DNA of 64,000 bases from Rhizobium binae (lineage in GTDB: Bacteria; Pseudomonadota; Alphaproteobacteria; Rhizobiales; Rhizobiaceae): contig NZ_CP071605.1 of assembly GCF_017357225.1 (NCBI RefSeq), positions 310,001 to 374,000 on the forward strand, written 5' to 3'. Positions 9,096 through 17,582 of this stretch are shown here, piece by piece. The position numbers were made by a program, and so were the translations under genes. A model generated the notes under the pieces. The model searched no databases. It saw only the letters and a program-made list of their open reading frames with translations, and had not been told where the DNA came from. The first letter of the stretch is position 1; every line of letters starts with the position of its first letter.

Positions 9096-9626
9096 TCAGA
9101 AGGGCTCGTTGCGGAACAAAGCGGACGAACCAAGAAGATAGCGACCGTCGGAAAGCTGGGCGCTCGACAAGGTGAGGAAGTTGACGACGGTGTCCCAAGG
9201 CAGGAATGTCTGGACCAGAATATAATCGCCGCCCTTGCCGACATCGAAGGTCTCGGTGACGGCAAGATTTCCGCTATTGTCGATCGGGTCGGTGCTGGTA
9301 GCCGATGACAGGTCGGAAAGCACATTCACCTTGACCACGAGATCGGTGGAGCAGTTGAACGACAAAAGCATGTCGTCGCAAATTTTCGCCTTGAACCCGG
9401 CGAGTGTGATCTTCGACGACGCAACTTCGCCCGTGCGGATCATCCGGGAGATTTTGTGAACCGAAGCGTCCAGCGCAGAGTTGACGAAGAACATCAACGA
9501 CACTTCGATGATGCCGAACAACATGATGAAGAGCGGCAGGGCGAGGATCGCGAATTCGATCGCAGCAACCCCTTGACGATCGCCGAGCAGACGGCGAAGC
9601 GGCGCAAGCTTTTCTTCGGCCTTCAT
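9096..9626 (-). CDS. TadE-family pseudopilin
   Basis: A protein of 176 residues. Near residues 18-46 it carries the TadE signature GVAAIEFAILALPLFIMLFG, a prepilin-like glutamate followed by a single membrane helix. The remainder is an exported domain. Its ATG overlaps the stop of the upstream vWA gene by 4 bp (ATGA), so the two are translationally coupled. It probably functions as a minor pilin or assembly factor of a Tad system at the inner membrane and periplasm. Confidence 0.9.
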   Translation of the reverse strand: MKAEEKLAPLRRLLGDRQGVAAIEFAILALPLFIMLFGIIEVSLMFFVNSALDASVHKISRMIRTGEVASSKITLAGFKAKICDDMLLSFNCSTDLVVKVNVLSDLSSATSTDPIDNSGNLAVTETFDVGKGGDYILVQTFLPWDTVVNFLTLSSAQLSDGRYLLGSSALFRNEPF

Positions 9627-10987
9627 TGGGTCAGCCGGACGGAAGAGAGATATTGGGTGAAGAGCGCCGACAGGCCCGCCGTGATTTCGGTCGACGAGGT
9701 GGCCGATATGAACAGACTTTTCGACGATGCGCAGTCGGCGAGCGCGTAGGGGATATAGTCCCGTCTGGTGATGCTGGTCGACACGCCGCTATCCATAGTG
9801 CCGCCCCAGGTGTTCTTCCAATTGGCGCTCGCCATGGTCGAGCCAACGGTGGCGTTGTAACCCCAGTCTGATGTAAGCGGCAAATATTCGGTGTAAAGCA
9901 CAGCCATCGTGTCAGATTGGTTCTTCAGATACCCGCACCAGTCCGGGTTAAGAGGCGCAACCTTGTTCCAATACGAACCGGATGTCGCTTGCCCATTCTT
10001 CCATACCACCCCGTTGGTCACCCATTCGCGCTGCGACTGAACTCCGTCGGTCAACAACAGAACCAGCTTGAGCGGCGAAGCGGACGAGGTTCCGTCCCCG
10101 CCGGGCCCGACTTTCTGCTTCAGCGTCGCGAGCGAAACGTCGAAGTAAGTGGCTGCTTTGGAGGTTGCGCTGGTCAGGCCGTAACTCGGGTTTGAAAGGC
10201 GCGTCCGTGCCGTATCCGTGCTCAATGTCGGAGCAAGAACTTCCGCCAGAGTATCTCCGAGGCTGTAGAGTCCAACCTTGATCCGTTCGTGGTTGCTGTC
10301 GGACTCGTCGATCATGTCGAGCACTTCACGGACCGCGTCGCCGGCGACATCGGCGCGCAGCTTAATGTTCTTTGCCGTGCTGTATTCGTAGTTGTTTGCA
10401 TATTTCGTCTTGCCGACCGTATGAGCATCGCCGGTATGGCAGGCGAATTGGCAGCCGATGCCGGAATACATCGTCGACTGGCCCGCCGTCGTTGCTGCCA
10501 GGAGCATCGACGGCGAGGTGTCTATGACGATATAGACGCTGAGGTAGGAGGTGGCTGGACCCTTGACGGCGCTCGCGACGCTGACGTTCACAGTGTCGAT
10601 ATTGGCGATCTTCATGAAGGTGGTGGGAACGGTGCCGCTCGCCGTCGCCGTAATGTTGTGGTTGGTCGTATCGATCTCGATCTCGCCAAGCGCGTAGCTG
10701 TTTTCGACCTGTGCATGGAACCAATCGGAAACCTTTTGTTTCAGCGCCTCGGTATCTTCAGTGTTATTGATCTGTTTGACCGCGGCGATCACGGCTGTAT
10801 CGAGGTCGCTCTGCATCCTCTGCCGGACATTGTAGCTGCGGATGTAGTCGAAGCTCGCGCCGACTGCGACGAGCATCGGCACCAGGCTGAGGGCAACGAT
10901 GATCGCGACATTGCCGGTTTTGTCCCTGCCGAGACCGCGAAGGGCTCCCAAGAGCCGACCGAAGGAATATGAAAGCCGAGAAATCAA
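9623..10987 (-). CDS. TadG-like pilus protein with von Willebrand A domain
   Basis: About 454 residues. An N-terminal membrane segment (GNVAIIVALSLVPMLVAVGA) is followed by a DUF2134-type region and a vWA domain with the metal-site motif VIDTSPSML and the later LLLTDGV. The open frame runs on to 11551 without an in-frame ATG near the expected start; upstream of about 11000 it is antisense to a transposase remnant and is not real. The best start is a TTG at 10987 with only a weak ribosome site, so the start is uncertain. It heads a three-gene tad-like operon. TadG proteins anchor or nucleate Flp pili. Confidence 0.83.
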   Translation of the reverse strand: MISRLSYSFGRLLGALRGLGRDKTGNVAIIVALSLVPMLVAVGASFDYIRSYNVRQRMQSDLDTAVIAAVKQINNTEDTEALKQKVSDWFHAQVENSYALGEIEIDTTNHNITATASGTVPTTFMKIANIDTVNVSVASAVKGPATSYLSVYIVIDTSPSMLLAATTAGQSTMYSGIGCQFACHTGDAHTVGKTKYANNYEYSTAKNIKLRADVAGDAVREVLDMIDESDSNHERIKVGLYSLGDTLAEVLAPTLSTDTARTRLSNPSYGLTSATSKAATYFDVSLATLKQKVGPGGDGTSSASPLKLVLLLTDGVQSQREWVTNGVVWKNGQATSGSYWNKVAPLNPDWCGYLKNQSDTMAVLYTEYLPLTSDWGYNATVGSTMASANWKNTWGGTMDSGVSTSITRRDYIPYALADCASSKSLFISATSSTEITAGLSALFTQYLSSVRLTQ

Positions 10988-11255
10988 AAGCCACCATCGC
11001 GCAATACATGAAAAATAGCAAAAGCAAGATGTTTCAGGGAAACTTAAGCCATTGTTAAATCTTGCTGGTTTCGACTGGAAACGAGCCGACGGCGCGCCGT
11101 TTGCTGCGCATATCGTACAAGTTTGCGAATTATGGATATCTGCTGGACGAGATTTAACCGCATTTGACGGCGCATCGACTTTTCGCGCCCGCCTTGATTG
11201 CTGCATCCGAAGATCGTGCAACCGTTTCTGGGCGTCCCGGGCGGAAGTGTTCCCG

Positions 11256-11520
11256 TCATTGGAAAAAATCACCAACCACGCCGATCCAGCCTTCCGACAT
11301 CCGGCTCGACATCGCCTGGGACTGAGCGCTGGCCTCGCCCCTCTGGTGCCGACGCTCGATCTTGCCCTGTGTCTGCGGATGGCCGCGAGCGCCATGAACC
11401 TGTTCGACGGCATATCTCTCCAGCTATTCGCGGAGATCGGAGGCGGCGTAACGCGGTCCATTGTCGGACAGCAGGCGTGGCCGGTGTTTGACCTTGACGC
11501 TGTCGCACCTTTCGCGAGGC
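11256..11520 (-). pseudogene. Decayed IS transposase (DDE integrase core, IS3-like)
   Basis: The minus strand reads RPRLLSDNGPRYAASDLRE, a stop at 11424-11426, then LERYAVEQVHGARGHPQTQG and KIERRHQ. This is the second-aspartate (SDNGPRY) and glutamate (GKIERWHQ-type) part of an IS3-family rve core. Both ends are missing, an in-frame stop interrupts it, and the sequence beyond KIERRHQ no longer resembles a transposase. It lies in the 616-bp gap between the tad operon and the chemoreceptor gene. No terminal inverted repeats were found. The rest of the gap presumably holds the tad promoter, which I could not place. Confidence 0.75.
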
Positions 11521-11603
11521 GGCGTCCGGAGAGACAGCGTACTCGCTTCACCGGTCCTTAAGAAAAGGATGGCAGCTTTACTTCAAATTTGGGGGGTACA
11601 TCC

Positions 11604-14132
11604 ATGATACGTGGTTTGATGTCGCGGGCTCGCATACAGACGAAGGTGCTCGCGCTTTTGGCACCATTTGTCATTAGCCTATGCGCAGTAGGGTTGACGG
11701 GATACTACGCGTCGAGACTTCTCGAAGGGCGGATGGAGATCTCTAACCATGTTTTGCAGTCTCTGAACGGGTTCAAACATGTTTCTTCAAGCATGACCGG
11801 CTTTCTGATGAAGCCGTCGCTTGAAGCTCGTGACACCGCGCTTGCGGACGCCCGAGAGCAATTGGCAAACCTGAACGAGACGATCAAGACTCTAAGGCCG
11901 ACGACCGATGTGGAGCTTCTCGAACGGGCGCTCGATCAGTCGCAAATCATCCCGCAAAAGATCGAAGCGATCTGGCAAATCGAAACGGGACAGCAGAAAA
12001 TTCTCAGTGATGTGGACGCTGCTTCCGCGGCACTTCTTGACCTGCAAGGGGAGGTTGGCAAACGCTCGTTTATGCTGATGGCCAGTGCGAAAAAGATGGA
12101 AAATGCCAACAAGAGCGGCCTGAGCAATTCCCTCTCCATCATCGCGGCCGCCAGTGTTGCGACAAAATTTCGCAATGATTATACGAACGCTACAACGCCG
12201 CCTGACAAGCTTAGCCTTCTAGCCAAATTTTCACCCGATTTGCAGAAGGCAAGGGAGCAGCTTTCGCCTGCGATAGGGACCGACAGACAAGCCCTCGCCA
12301 CGCAGTATGCCGCTGCGGTAGATGCCGTCGCCAACGCTTCGAAGGCGTCGCCGGACACTTTGGATATCCCGACAATGGATACCGCCGTTGCCAATCTTGT
12401 TGCAACTGGCGACAGTCTCAAGACGATTGGCGACGACCTGATGCGGACCTCCGTACTCGCACTTGCCGCGTCTGATAAGGATATCTCTCAGGCCACGAAT
12501 GTCGGCAACGAACTGCGTGCTATCGTTAACAGCAATAACGAGATCCGCGTCGGCTTCGCCGAACTCGCCGGCAAACCAGACGACACGCGCGTGAAAAAAG
12601 TCCAGCAATCGATCTACATGTATCAGACCGAGCTTGGCCGTCTCGCCGGCGTGGTGACTGACGATCCGGTTTTTGCCGAAATTCCGAAGAAGGCTCAACC
12701 CGTCCTCGATTTACTTGCGGCGAACGCGGCAGCTCTCTCTGAAGGTGCGGCGCGCAAGCTTGCCGAGTTCGACAGCGCCGCGGGGCAGATCGACAACACC
12801 TGGAACCTGCTTGCGCAATTCGCCGAGACCCAGAAGCAAAATGCTGGGCAGGATCGTCAACAGGCCAACAGGATATCCGGCGGCGCGATTGTCGTCGGCA
12901 TCCTGATTGCTATGGCCGCAGGTTCGGCGCTAGTCTTCACCCTGAAGGGACCTATCACCCAGATTACCGCAGCGATGCGCAAGATTGCAGAGGGAAGGCT
13001 CGACACTACAATCACCGGTGAGACACGAGCCGACGAAATCGGGGAAATGGCCCGTGCGCTTTCCGTCTTCAAACAAAATGCGCTGTCGAAAGTCGAGATG
13101 GAACAACAGTCCGAGATCGCGCGTCGTGCGGCGGAATCTGAGCGCGCCCGCAACGAACTCGAACGACGTAGCGCCAAGGTTCAGGTTGACGCCGCAATCG
13201 AGGCGCTTGCAGAAGGGCTCACGCGGCTGTCGCGCGGGGAGTTGAATTTTGCGATCGATACGCCCTTTGCCGCCGAACTCGACCGGATCCGCACCGATTT
13301 CAACATGTCGGTGGCGGGTCTCAGGGAGACGCTCTGCGATATCCGCGAGACGTCTTCCCTCATCAGCGACAATGGCCGACAGATGGCGGAAGCCGTTGAT
13401 GACCTGGCCAGTCGAACGGAGAAGCAGGCGGTTGCAGTGGAAGAAACCGCAGCGGCAGTTCAGGAGATTTCTTCCGCCGTCAACACCTCTTCAGAACGGG
13501 CAGCAGCAGCGCTTGCGCTTGTCCAACGCGCTAAGCAGGGCGCCGACGCCTCGGCTTCAGTAGTCCAAAACTTGGTTTCGGCGATGGGACGGATTGAGGA
13601 CGCGTCGGGCAAGATCGCTCAGATTGTCAGCGCCATCGATTCCATCGCTTTCCAGACCAATCTCTTGGCCCTGAATGCGGGAGTCGAAGCGGCGAGAGCG
13701 GGTGAGGCTGGCAAGGGGTTTGCTGTCGTGGCGCAGGAAGTGCGGGAACTGGCGCAGCGATCGGCTCGCGCAGCCAAGGAGATCGGCGAACTCATCAACA
13801 ATTCCGTCCGAGAGGTTGCGTCGGGGTCCGAGTTCGTCGGCCGCACTGGCGATGCGCTGATGGAGATTTCTAGCGAGATCGTCCACATCGTCGGCCATAT
13901 TGAACTGATCGCCTCGTCAAGCCGCGACCAAGCGACGACGCTCCAGTCGATCAACGCGTCCGTCAACGATATTGATCGTATGACGCAGCAAAATGCCGCG
14001 ATGGTGGAAGAGACGAATGCCGCCACCCGGCAGCTATCGTCAGAGGCGCTCGCACTTACCGACATGATCGCACGCTTTCGGCTTGAAGGCCGCGAGAGCC
14101 GGGCTTCAACACGCTACGAGGCTGCGGCGTGA
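11604..14132 (+). CDS. Methyl-accepting chemotaxis protein
   Basis: A protein of 842 residues. The first transmembrane helix is near residues 15-38 (VLALLAPFVISLCAVGLTGY), followed by a long helical periplasmic region of about 380 residues. A second helix lies near 425-447 (AIVVGILIAMAAGSALVFTL), then two HAMP-like segments and a signalling domain whose hairpin tip reads IAFQTNLLALNAGVEAARAG. The ATG at 11604 follows GGGGGG by 7 nt; the TTG at 11589 is upstream of that site. There is no C-terminal CheR-tethering pentapeptide. The ligand is unknown and no other chemotaxis gene is nearby. Confidence 0.94.
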   Translation: MIRGLMSRARIQTKVLALLAPFVISLCAVGLTGYYASRLLEGRMEISNHVLQSLNGFKHVSSSMTGFLMKPSLEARDTALADAREQLANLNETIKTLRPTTDVELLERALDQSQIIPQKIEAIWQIETGQQKILSDVDAASAALLDLQGEVGKRSFMLMASAKKMENANKSGLSNSLSIIAAASVATKFRNDYTNATTPPDKLSLLAKFSPDLQKAREQLSPAIGTDRQALATQYAAAVDAVANASKASPDTLDIPTMDTAVANLVATGDSLKTIGDDLMRTSVLALAASDKDISQATNVGNELRAIVNSNNEIRVGFAELAGKPDDTRVKKVQQSIYMYQTELGRLAGVVTDDPVFAEIPKKAQPVLDLLAANAAALSEGAARKLAEFDSAAGQIDNTWNLLAQFAETQKQNAGQDRQQANRISGGAIVVGILIAMAAGSALVFTLKGPITQITAAMRKIAEGRLDTTITGETRADEIGEMARALSVFKQNALSKVEMEQQSEIARRAAESERARNELERRSAKVQVDAAIEALAEGLTRLSRGELNFAIDTPFAAELDRIRTDFNMSVAGLRETLCDIRETSSLISDNGRQMAEAVDDLASRTEKQAVAVEETAAAVQEISSAVNTSSERAAAALALVQRAKQGADASASVVQNLVSAMGRIEDASGKIAQIVSAIDSIAFQTNLLALNAGVEAARAGEAGKGFAVVAQEVRELAQRSARAAKEIGELINNSVREVASGSEFVGRTGDALMEISSEIVHIVGHIELIASSSRDQATTLQSINASVNDIDRMTQQNAAMVEETNAATRQLSSEALALTDMIARFRLEGRESRASTRYEAAA

Positions 14133-14498
14133 CGCCAGCGTGCCTCGGAGTCCGTTAACTTGCTTTGAGATATGAGCGTTTGCGTGCGTGGTCATCACGG
14201 GTGAGGTCAGGTCGGAGCGTGAGGCTGGCACATCTGGATCCCTATTCATCCTTCTAAAACCAGATCCGAGGTGAAGATCCGCCTGCCTGTCTCGCCAGAT
14301 TTCTCGTATACGCTTCATGCGCGTTCAAGCTGGACTGACGTCCACGAGGAAGGGCGAGGACGTCGGCTCAGCCAAGCAAATAGGCTCGGGAATCCATCGC
14401 CGTTCGACAATCACGACGGCTTGGAGCCCTTACACGGTCCGCGTCGACGCAAATAATCTGGAGCACCATTGTGGATCTTGCGATGCCGCCGCTTCGCA
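14133..14498. other. Intergenic stretch without supported gene
   Basis: This 366-bp region lies between the convergent chemoreceptor and universal stress protein genes. Short frames exist on both strands but have no ribosome site or recognisable protein content. A loose ATCTGG/CCAGAT dyad near 14228-14265 is the only structure noticed. Confidence 0.6.
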
Positions 14499-15029
14499 TC
14501 ATCGAACCGTGATGCAGGTTACCGGGCACATGTGTGCAATCTTGTTGGAGACACTGCCGAAGAGCAACGCTGCAAAGCTAGAAAGCCCCCTCGCTCCGCA
14601 GATCACGAGGTCCGGCTCTTCGTCGGCGATTGCCTTCAGGATCTGTTCGGCGGGATTGCCCTCCAGCACCAGGCTTTGGATATCATTCACGCCTTTCGTC
14701 TTCAGCGTCCGTACTGCCTGCTGGACTATTTGATCACCCAGAATCTGGAAGATTCGGTACGAGGCCGCCTTATGTTTGGCGATATCGAAACCTTGCGGCT
14801 CGATCGCGAGAATGTCGTTCCGCGCATCGTCGGTAGGTTTCGGCATAGGCTTCGAAACCGGATATTCGACGTCGATCAGTCGCTGGACATCTGCATCCAC
14901 TTCGCCGGTCAACAGAACATGAACCAAGACGACTTCTGCTCCATCCTTCGCAGCCAAAGCACTCCCTAGCTCAATTGCCTTTTTCGAATGATCCGAGCCA
15001 TCAGTTGCAATGAGAATCTTCTTGAACAT
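14499..15029 (-). CDS. Universal stress protein (UspA family)
   Basis: A single-domain Usp of 176 residues starting MFKKILIATDGSDHSKKA. The C-terminal nucleotide-binding motif GxxGx9GS is intact (GARG...FGSVSNKIA), so it should bind ATP. AAGGAGA precedes the ATG. An FNR/FixK-like site at 15097-15110 is 67 nt upstream of the start codon, so microaerobic induction is likely. It is one of three Usp genes in this 4-kb cluster. Its detailed role is not deducible from sequence. Confidence 0.93.
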   Translation of the reverse strand: MFKKILIATDGSDHSKKAIELGSALAAKDGAEVVLVHVLLTGEVDADVQRLIDVEYPVSKPMPKPTDDARNDILAIEPQGFDIAKHKAASYRIFQILGDQIVQQAVRTLKTKGVNDIQSLVLEGNPAEQILKAIADEEPDLVICGARGLSSFAALLFGSVSNKIAHMCPVTCITVR

Positions 15030-15096
15030 TGCATTCTCCTTTCACTTTGCCATTGCATGCTGAATGAGGATGATCGGAGATTTGCCGAGCCTGCCT

Positions 15097-15110
15097 TTGA
15101 GCCTGATCAA
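15097..15110 (-). promoter_or_regulatory. FNR/FixK-like box upstream of universal stress protein gene
   Basis: On the gene strand it reads TTGATCAGGCTCAA, matching the anaerobox TTGAT-N4-ATCAA at 9 of 10 positions. Its centre is about 74 nt before the start codon. A site centred at -41.5 would leave a 5' leader of about 33 nt, a usual class II geometry. Confidence 0.6.
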
Positions 15111-15166
15111 AGTCAGGCGCTAAGAAGAAAAAATTTTCCCGAATCTCGCTCTTGCCAACGCGGAAG

Positions 15167-15730
15167 TCAGTTGCGGACGAGAATGACGGTGTTGGCGACA
15201 CCCCTTGATTGCACGAGTTTGAAGAGCAGTCTGGCGTTGGCGACGCTCAATCTTATGCAGCCGTGCGACACGGGTCGACCGAGTTTTCGTGATTCCACCG
15301 TGCCATGTATCGCGTAGCCGCCGTGGAAGAATATCGAGTATGGCATTGGCGACCGGTCATAGCGTGTCGAGTACCAGACCCGCTCCAGGCGGAGCGGCCT
15401 GAATTTGCCCGTCGGTGTTCTGTAGCCGCGACGCGCGGTGGACACTGGCCCCAGATAGGCATGCGTTCCCGATTGCAGAAGCCACATTTGCTGCCTGGAA
15501 ATGTGGACAATAATCTGCAGTTCTGAGGAGGTGGCTTCAGCGCATGGGGCATGAAAGAGAATGGCGATGGCCAATGCCGCGAGGATGCGCTGCATGATCG
15601 CGAAAATGGCGCAGGAGCGCGAGGATAAGCCAGGCTGGGGGCGCTGCAGCACTTGGGTCCCTCCGACTGCTGTGACCGAGCTTTGATCGCATCGACGTGG
15701 GGCTGCCGCAGTCAGATCCGGATCCTGCAT
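15167..15730 (-). CDS. L,D-transpeptidase (YkuD family)
   Basis: It is 187 residues from the ATG at 15730, which has AAGGAGA 8 nt upstream. An alternative ATG at 15595 would give a 142-residue protein starting directly with a signal sequence (MQRILAALAIAILFHAPCAEA) but has no ribosome site. The YkuD domain covers about residues 70-185 with the catalytic block HGTVES...SHGCIRLS; its cysteine attacks peptidoglycan tetrapeptides to form 3-3 cross-links or attach proteins. It is exported to the periplasm. It sits inside the stress-gene cluster. If the long form is real, the signal sequence has an unusual 45-residue cytoplasmic leader. Confidence 0.88.
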   Translation of the reverse strand: MQDPDLTAAAPRRCDQSSVTAVGGTQVLQRPQPGLSSRSCAIFAIMQRILAALAIAILFHAPCAEATSSELQIIVHISRQQMWLLQSGTHAYLGPVSTARRGYRTPTGKFRPLRLERVWYSTRYDRSPMPYSIFFHGGYAIHGTVESRKLGRPVSHGCIRLSVANARLLFKLVQSRGVANTVILVRN

Positions 15731-15978
15731 GGCTTCTCTCCTTCAGCGAAATCGAAACGACCGCTGTCACGTCATTCATTGATCAATCAGCGCTGGGTAA
15801 GAATTCGGCTTCATAATTAGAGCGCTGGACGTGGCGAGTGGCCTTGCCGCATTGGCGGCGGAGACACCATTGGCTTTGTTGCCGTAGCTCCTTTTGTTGA
15901 TGCCGCAAAAGCTCACAGGCAAAACGGCAAAGCACGGGCAATCTTCGCAGGTTACCCATGCTTGCCCGGTCCCCGACA

Positions 15979-16119
15979 TCACTGGGTGGTCTGCTGTGTC
16001 GTCGTCGGCTGCGTCGGCGTGGCTGGAGCGGGAGCGCTTCGACCCCAATACAGATATCCGCCAACCGCCAAAACGACCACCAATGCACCGGCAATCATGA
16101 TCTGAGCATTTGTACTCAT
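15979..16119 (-). CDS. Small single-pass membrane protein (46 residues)
   Basis: A short gene beginning MSTNAQIMIAGALVVVLAVG. It has one transmembrane helix (about 6-25), a short YLYWGR junction and a Pro/Thr/Gln-rich tail ending TQQTTQ. GGAGACGGGA sits before the ATG. A near-consensus FNR/FixK site lies 62 nt upstream of the start, the same spacing as at its neighbours, which supports this being a real, regulated gene. The positive-inside pattern is weak, so topology is uncertain. I do not recognise a named family. The 248 bp between it and the L,D-transpeptidase show no other gene. Confidence 0.72.
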   Translation of the reverse strand: MSTNAQIMIAGALVVVLAVGGYLYWGRSAPAPATPTQPTTTQQTTQ

Positions 16120-16181
16120 ATTCCCGTCTCCTGTTTACTCGGTTAGGATGATTTATTCTGCCCCAGTGCTAGAAACTTGCT

Positions 16182-16195
16182 TTGCTCGAAATCAA
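16182..16195 (-). promoter_or_regulatory. FNR/FixK-like box upstream of small membrane protein gene
   Basis: On the gene strand it reads TTGATTTCGAGCAA: a perfect TTGAT half and one mismatch in the other half. It ends 62 nt before the start codon at 16119. Confidence 0.45.
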
Positions 16196-16510
16196 TCGAT
16201 GTTGACAAGAACACACCGATGGTCCGCGAAGGATGGTTTCAACGTGGCTTTATTTGGCACAGCCACAGTGTGGCTTCGGTGAAATATTCAGATCTGAGAG
16301 CCTGATCGAAAAGGAGCGTACGGAAACGTCTTATAATTGAGCTCTCCCCGTCTTGGCGCCTCGGACATGCCGCAATTAATCAGCACACGGCCCACCGCAG
16401 CCCACCGCCGAGCATGACAAGACAGCAGGATCCGGTGATCGAACTCGCAGCTTCGCGTGAAATTCTGTCGGGAATGTCCGTGGCCACTCCCGTGCGTCAG
16501 CACGATCGAT

Positions 16511-16524
16511 TTGACGAAGGTCAA
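16511..16524 (+). promoter_or_regulatory. FNR/FixK-like box upstream of tandem-Usp gene 1
   Basis: TTGACGAAGGTCAA, a perfectly symmetric TTGAC-N4-GTCAA, ends 58 nt before the ATG at 16583. It lies in a 463-bp gap (16120-16582) that holds no other supported feature except the divergent box at 16182. Confidence 0.6.
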
Positions 16525-16582
16525 GGAATGCACCGGCCGGAAGGCTAATGTCCTGATCTTGAAACCGGAGAGGTATCCCGAC

Positions 16583-17416
16583 ATGACAATCAGGACGGTA
16601 TTAAGCATCCTCAGCGTCAATCAGTGTGAGGAGGATCTCAAAAGCGCGATCGACTTCTGTGGGGCGCAGGGCGCACATCTGAACGCGCTGGTGATCGCAT
16701 TGAGGGCGGTGCCGATCATGGCGGATTATAACACCATTTCTTCCGTCTGGCTCGACGAGCGCCAACGCGAAATCGACGCGCTTTCCGAGAAGGCCGATGA
16801 AATCAAGGAAATCCTGGGGCGCAGCGGACTTTCCTACGAGGTGCAGGACGTTTATTCAGAGTTCGCTTATGCGGACGCGGATATCGCCGAAAGGGCGCTT
16901 TACGCCGACATCGTCCTGATCGGGCGAGAAGCCGCCCGAGACGAAGAGCTCCGCAAGCGCATCATCGGTGGCGCTCTGTTCCAAACGCCGACGCCGATCC
17001 TCATCAACCGGGGAAGGCGGGCAATGAATTCATCTCCCGGTTCGATACTTCTGGCGTGGGATTCAAGTGACGAAGCCTCCCGTGCCGCTCGCCAGTCGCT
17101 CGATCTGCTCAAGCAAGCCGACACCGTCTATGTGACCATGGTGGATCCCGTCGCAAGGATGGGCGCGAATGGCGAGGAGCCGGGAGCCGACATTGCCGCC
17201 TATCTCGCCCGTCACGGCGTCAAAGTCCAGGTAGACCGAATTGCCAGCGGCGGACGGCCGGCAGATGAGATCTTGCGACAGCATGCCATAGACGTATCCG
17301 CCGACCTCATGGTCATGGGAGCCTATAATCATCCGCGTTGGCAGCAAACGATCTTTGGCGGTGTGACGCGCAACATGCTCGAAGAAAGCAAAATGCCGAT
17401 ATTCATGGCCCATTGA
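16583..17416 (+). CDS. Tandem-domain universal stress protein
   Basis: A protein of 277 residues with two Usp-like halves (about 1-140 and 150-277). The ATG at 16583 is chosen because GGAGAGG lies about 9 nt upstream and the FNR-like site is 58 nt upstream; the longer frame to 16457 would run through that site. The C-terminal half has the Usp signature GAYNHPRWQQTIFGGVT, where the second glycine of the ATP motif is Asn, so nucleotide binding may be altered. It is paralogous to the next gene. It is probably a stress protein induced under low oxygen. Confidence 0.9.
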   Translation: MTIRTVLSILSVNQCEEDLKSAIDFCGAQGAHLNALVIALRAVPIMADYNTISSVWLDERQREIDALSEKADEIKEILGRSGLSYEVQDVYSEFAYADADIAERALYADIVLIGREAARDEELRKRIIGGALFQTPTPILINRGRRAMNSSPGSILLAWDSSDEASRAARQSLDLLKQADTVYVTMVDPVARMGANGEEPGADIAAYLARHGVKVQVDRIASGGRPADEILRQHAIDVSADLMVMGAYNHPRWQQTIFGGVTRNMLEESKMPIFMAH

Positions 17417-17511
17417 AGTCGGCCGTTTGTTTCGAAATGTCGACCTTCTTCCCGGGGTTGCTCGAGCCCTTGTTTCAAGCATGCGGGTCATGGAGCAGAA
17501 CGCGGCCGGCT

Positions 17512-17525
17512 TTGACCAGCGTCAA
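17512..17525 (+). promoter_or_regulatory. FNR/FixK-like box upstream of tandem-Usp gene 2
   Basis: TTGACCAGCGTCAA, again symmetric TTGAC-N4-GTCAA, ends 57 nt before the ATG at 17583. The spacing is nearly identical to that of the preceding paralogue. Confidence 0.6.
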
Positions 17526-17582
17526 GGCGAAGGGATTGCGTTGCCTCATAGTGATCGTAATGGATCTCCATGGAGGGCTCGG

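Noticed and set aside
15777..15786. ATTGATCAAT palindrome upstream of the L,D-transpeptidase as a sixth FNR box
   Set aside because: It lacks the four-base spacer between half-sites that FNR/FixK sites need.
15776..16094. Minus-strand frames of 90 and 103 codons over the small membrane protein gene
   Set aside because: They overlap the better-supported 46-codon gene in other frames, lack ribosome sites and have low-quality composition.
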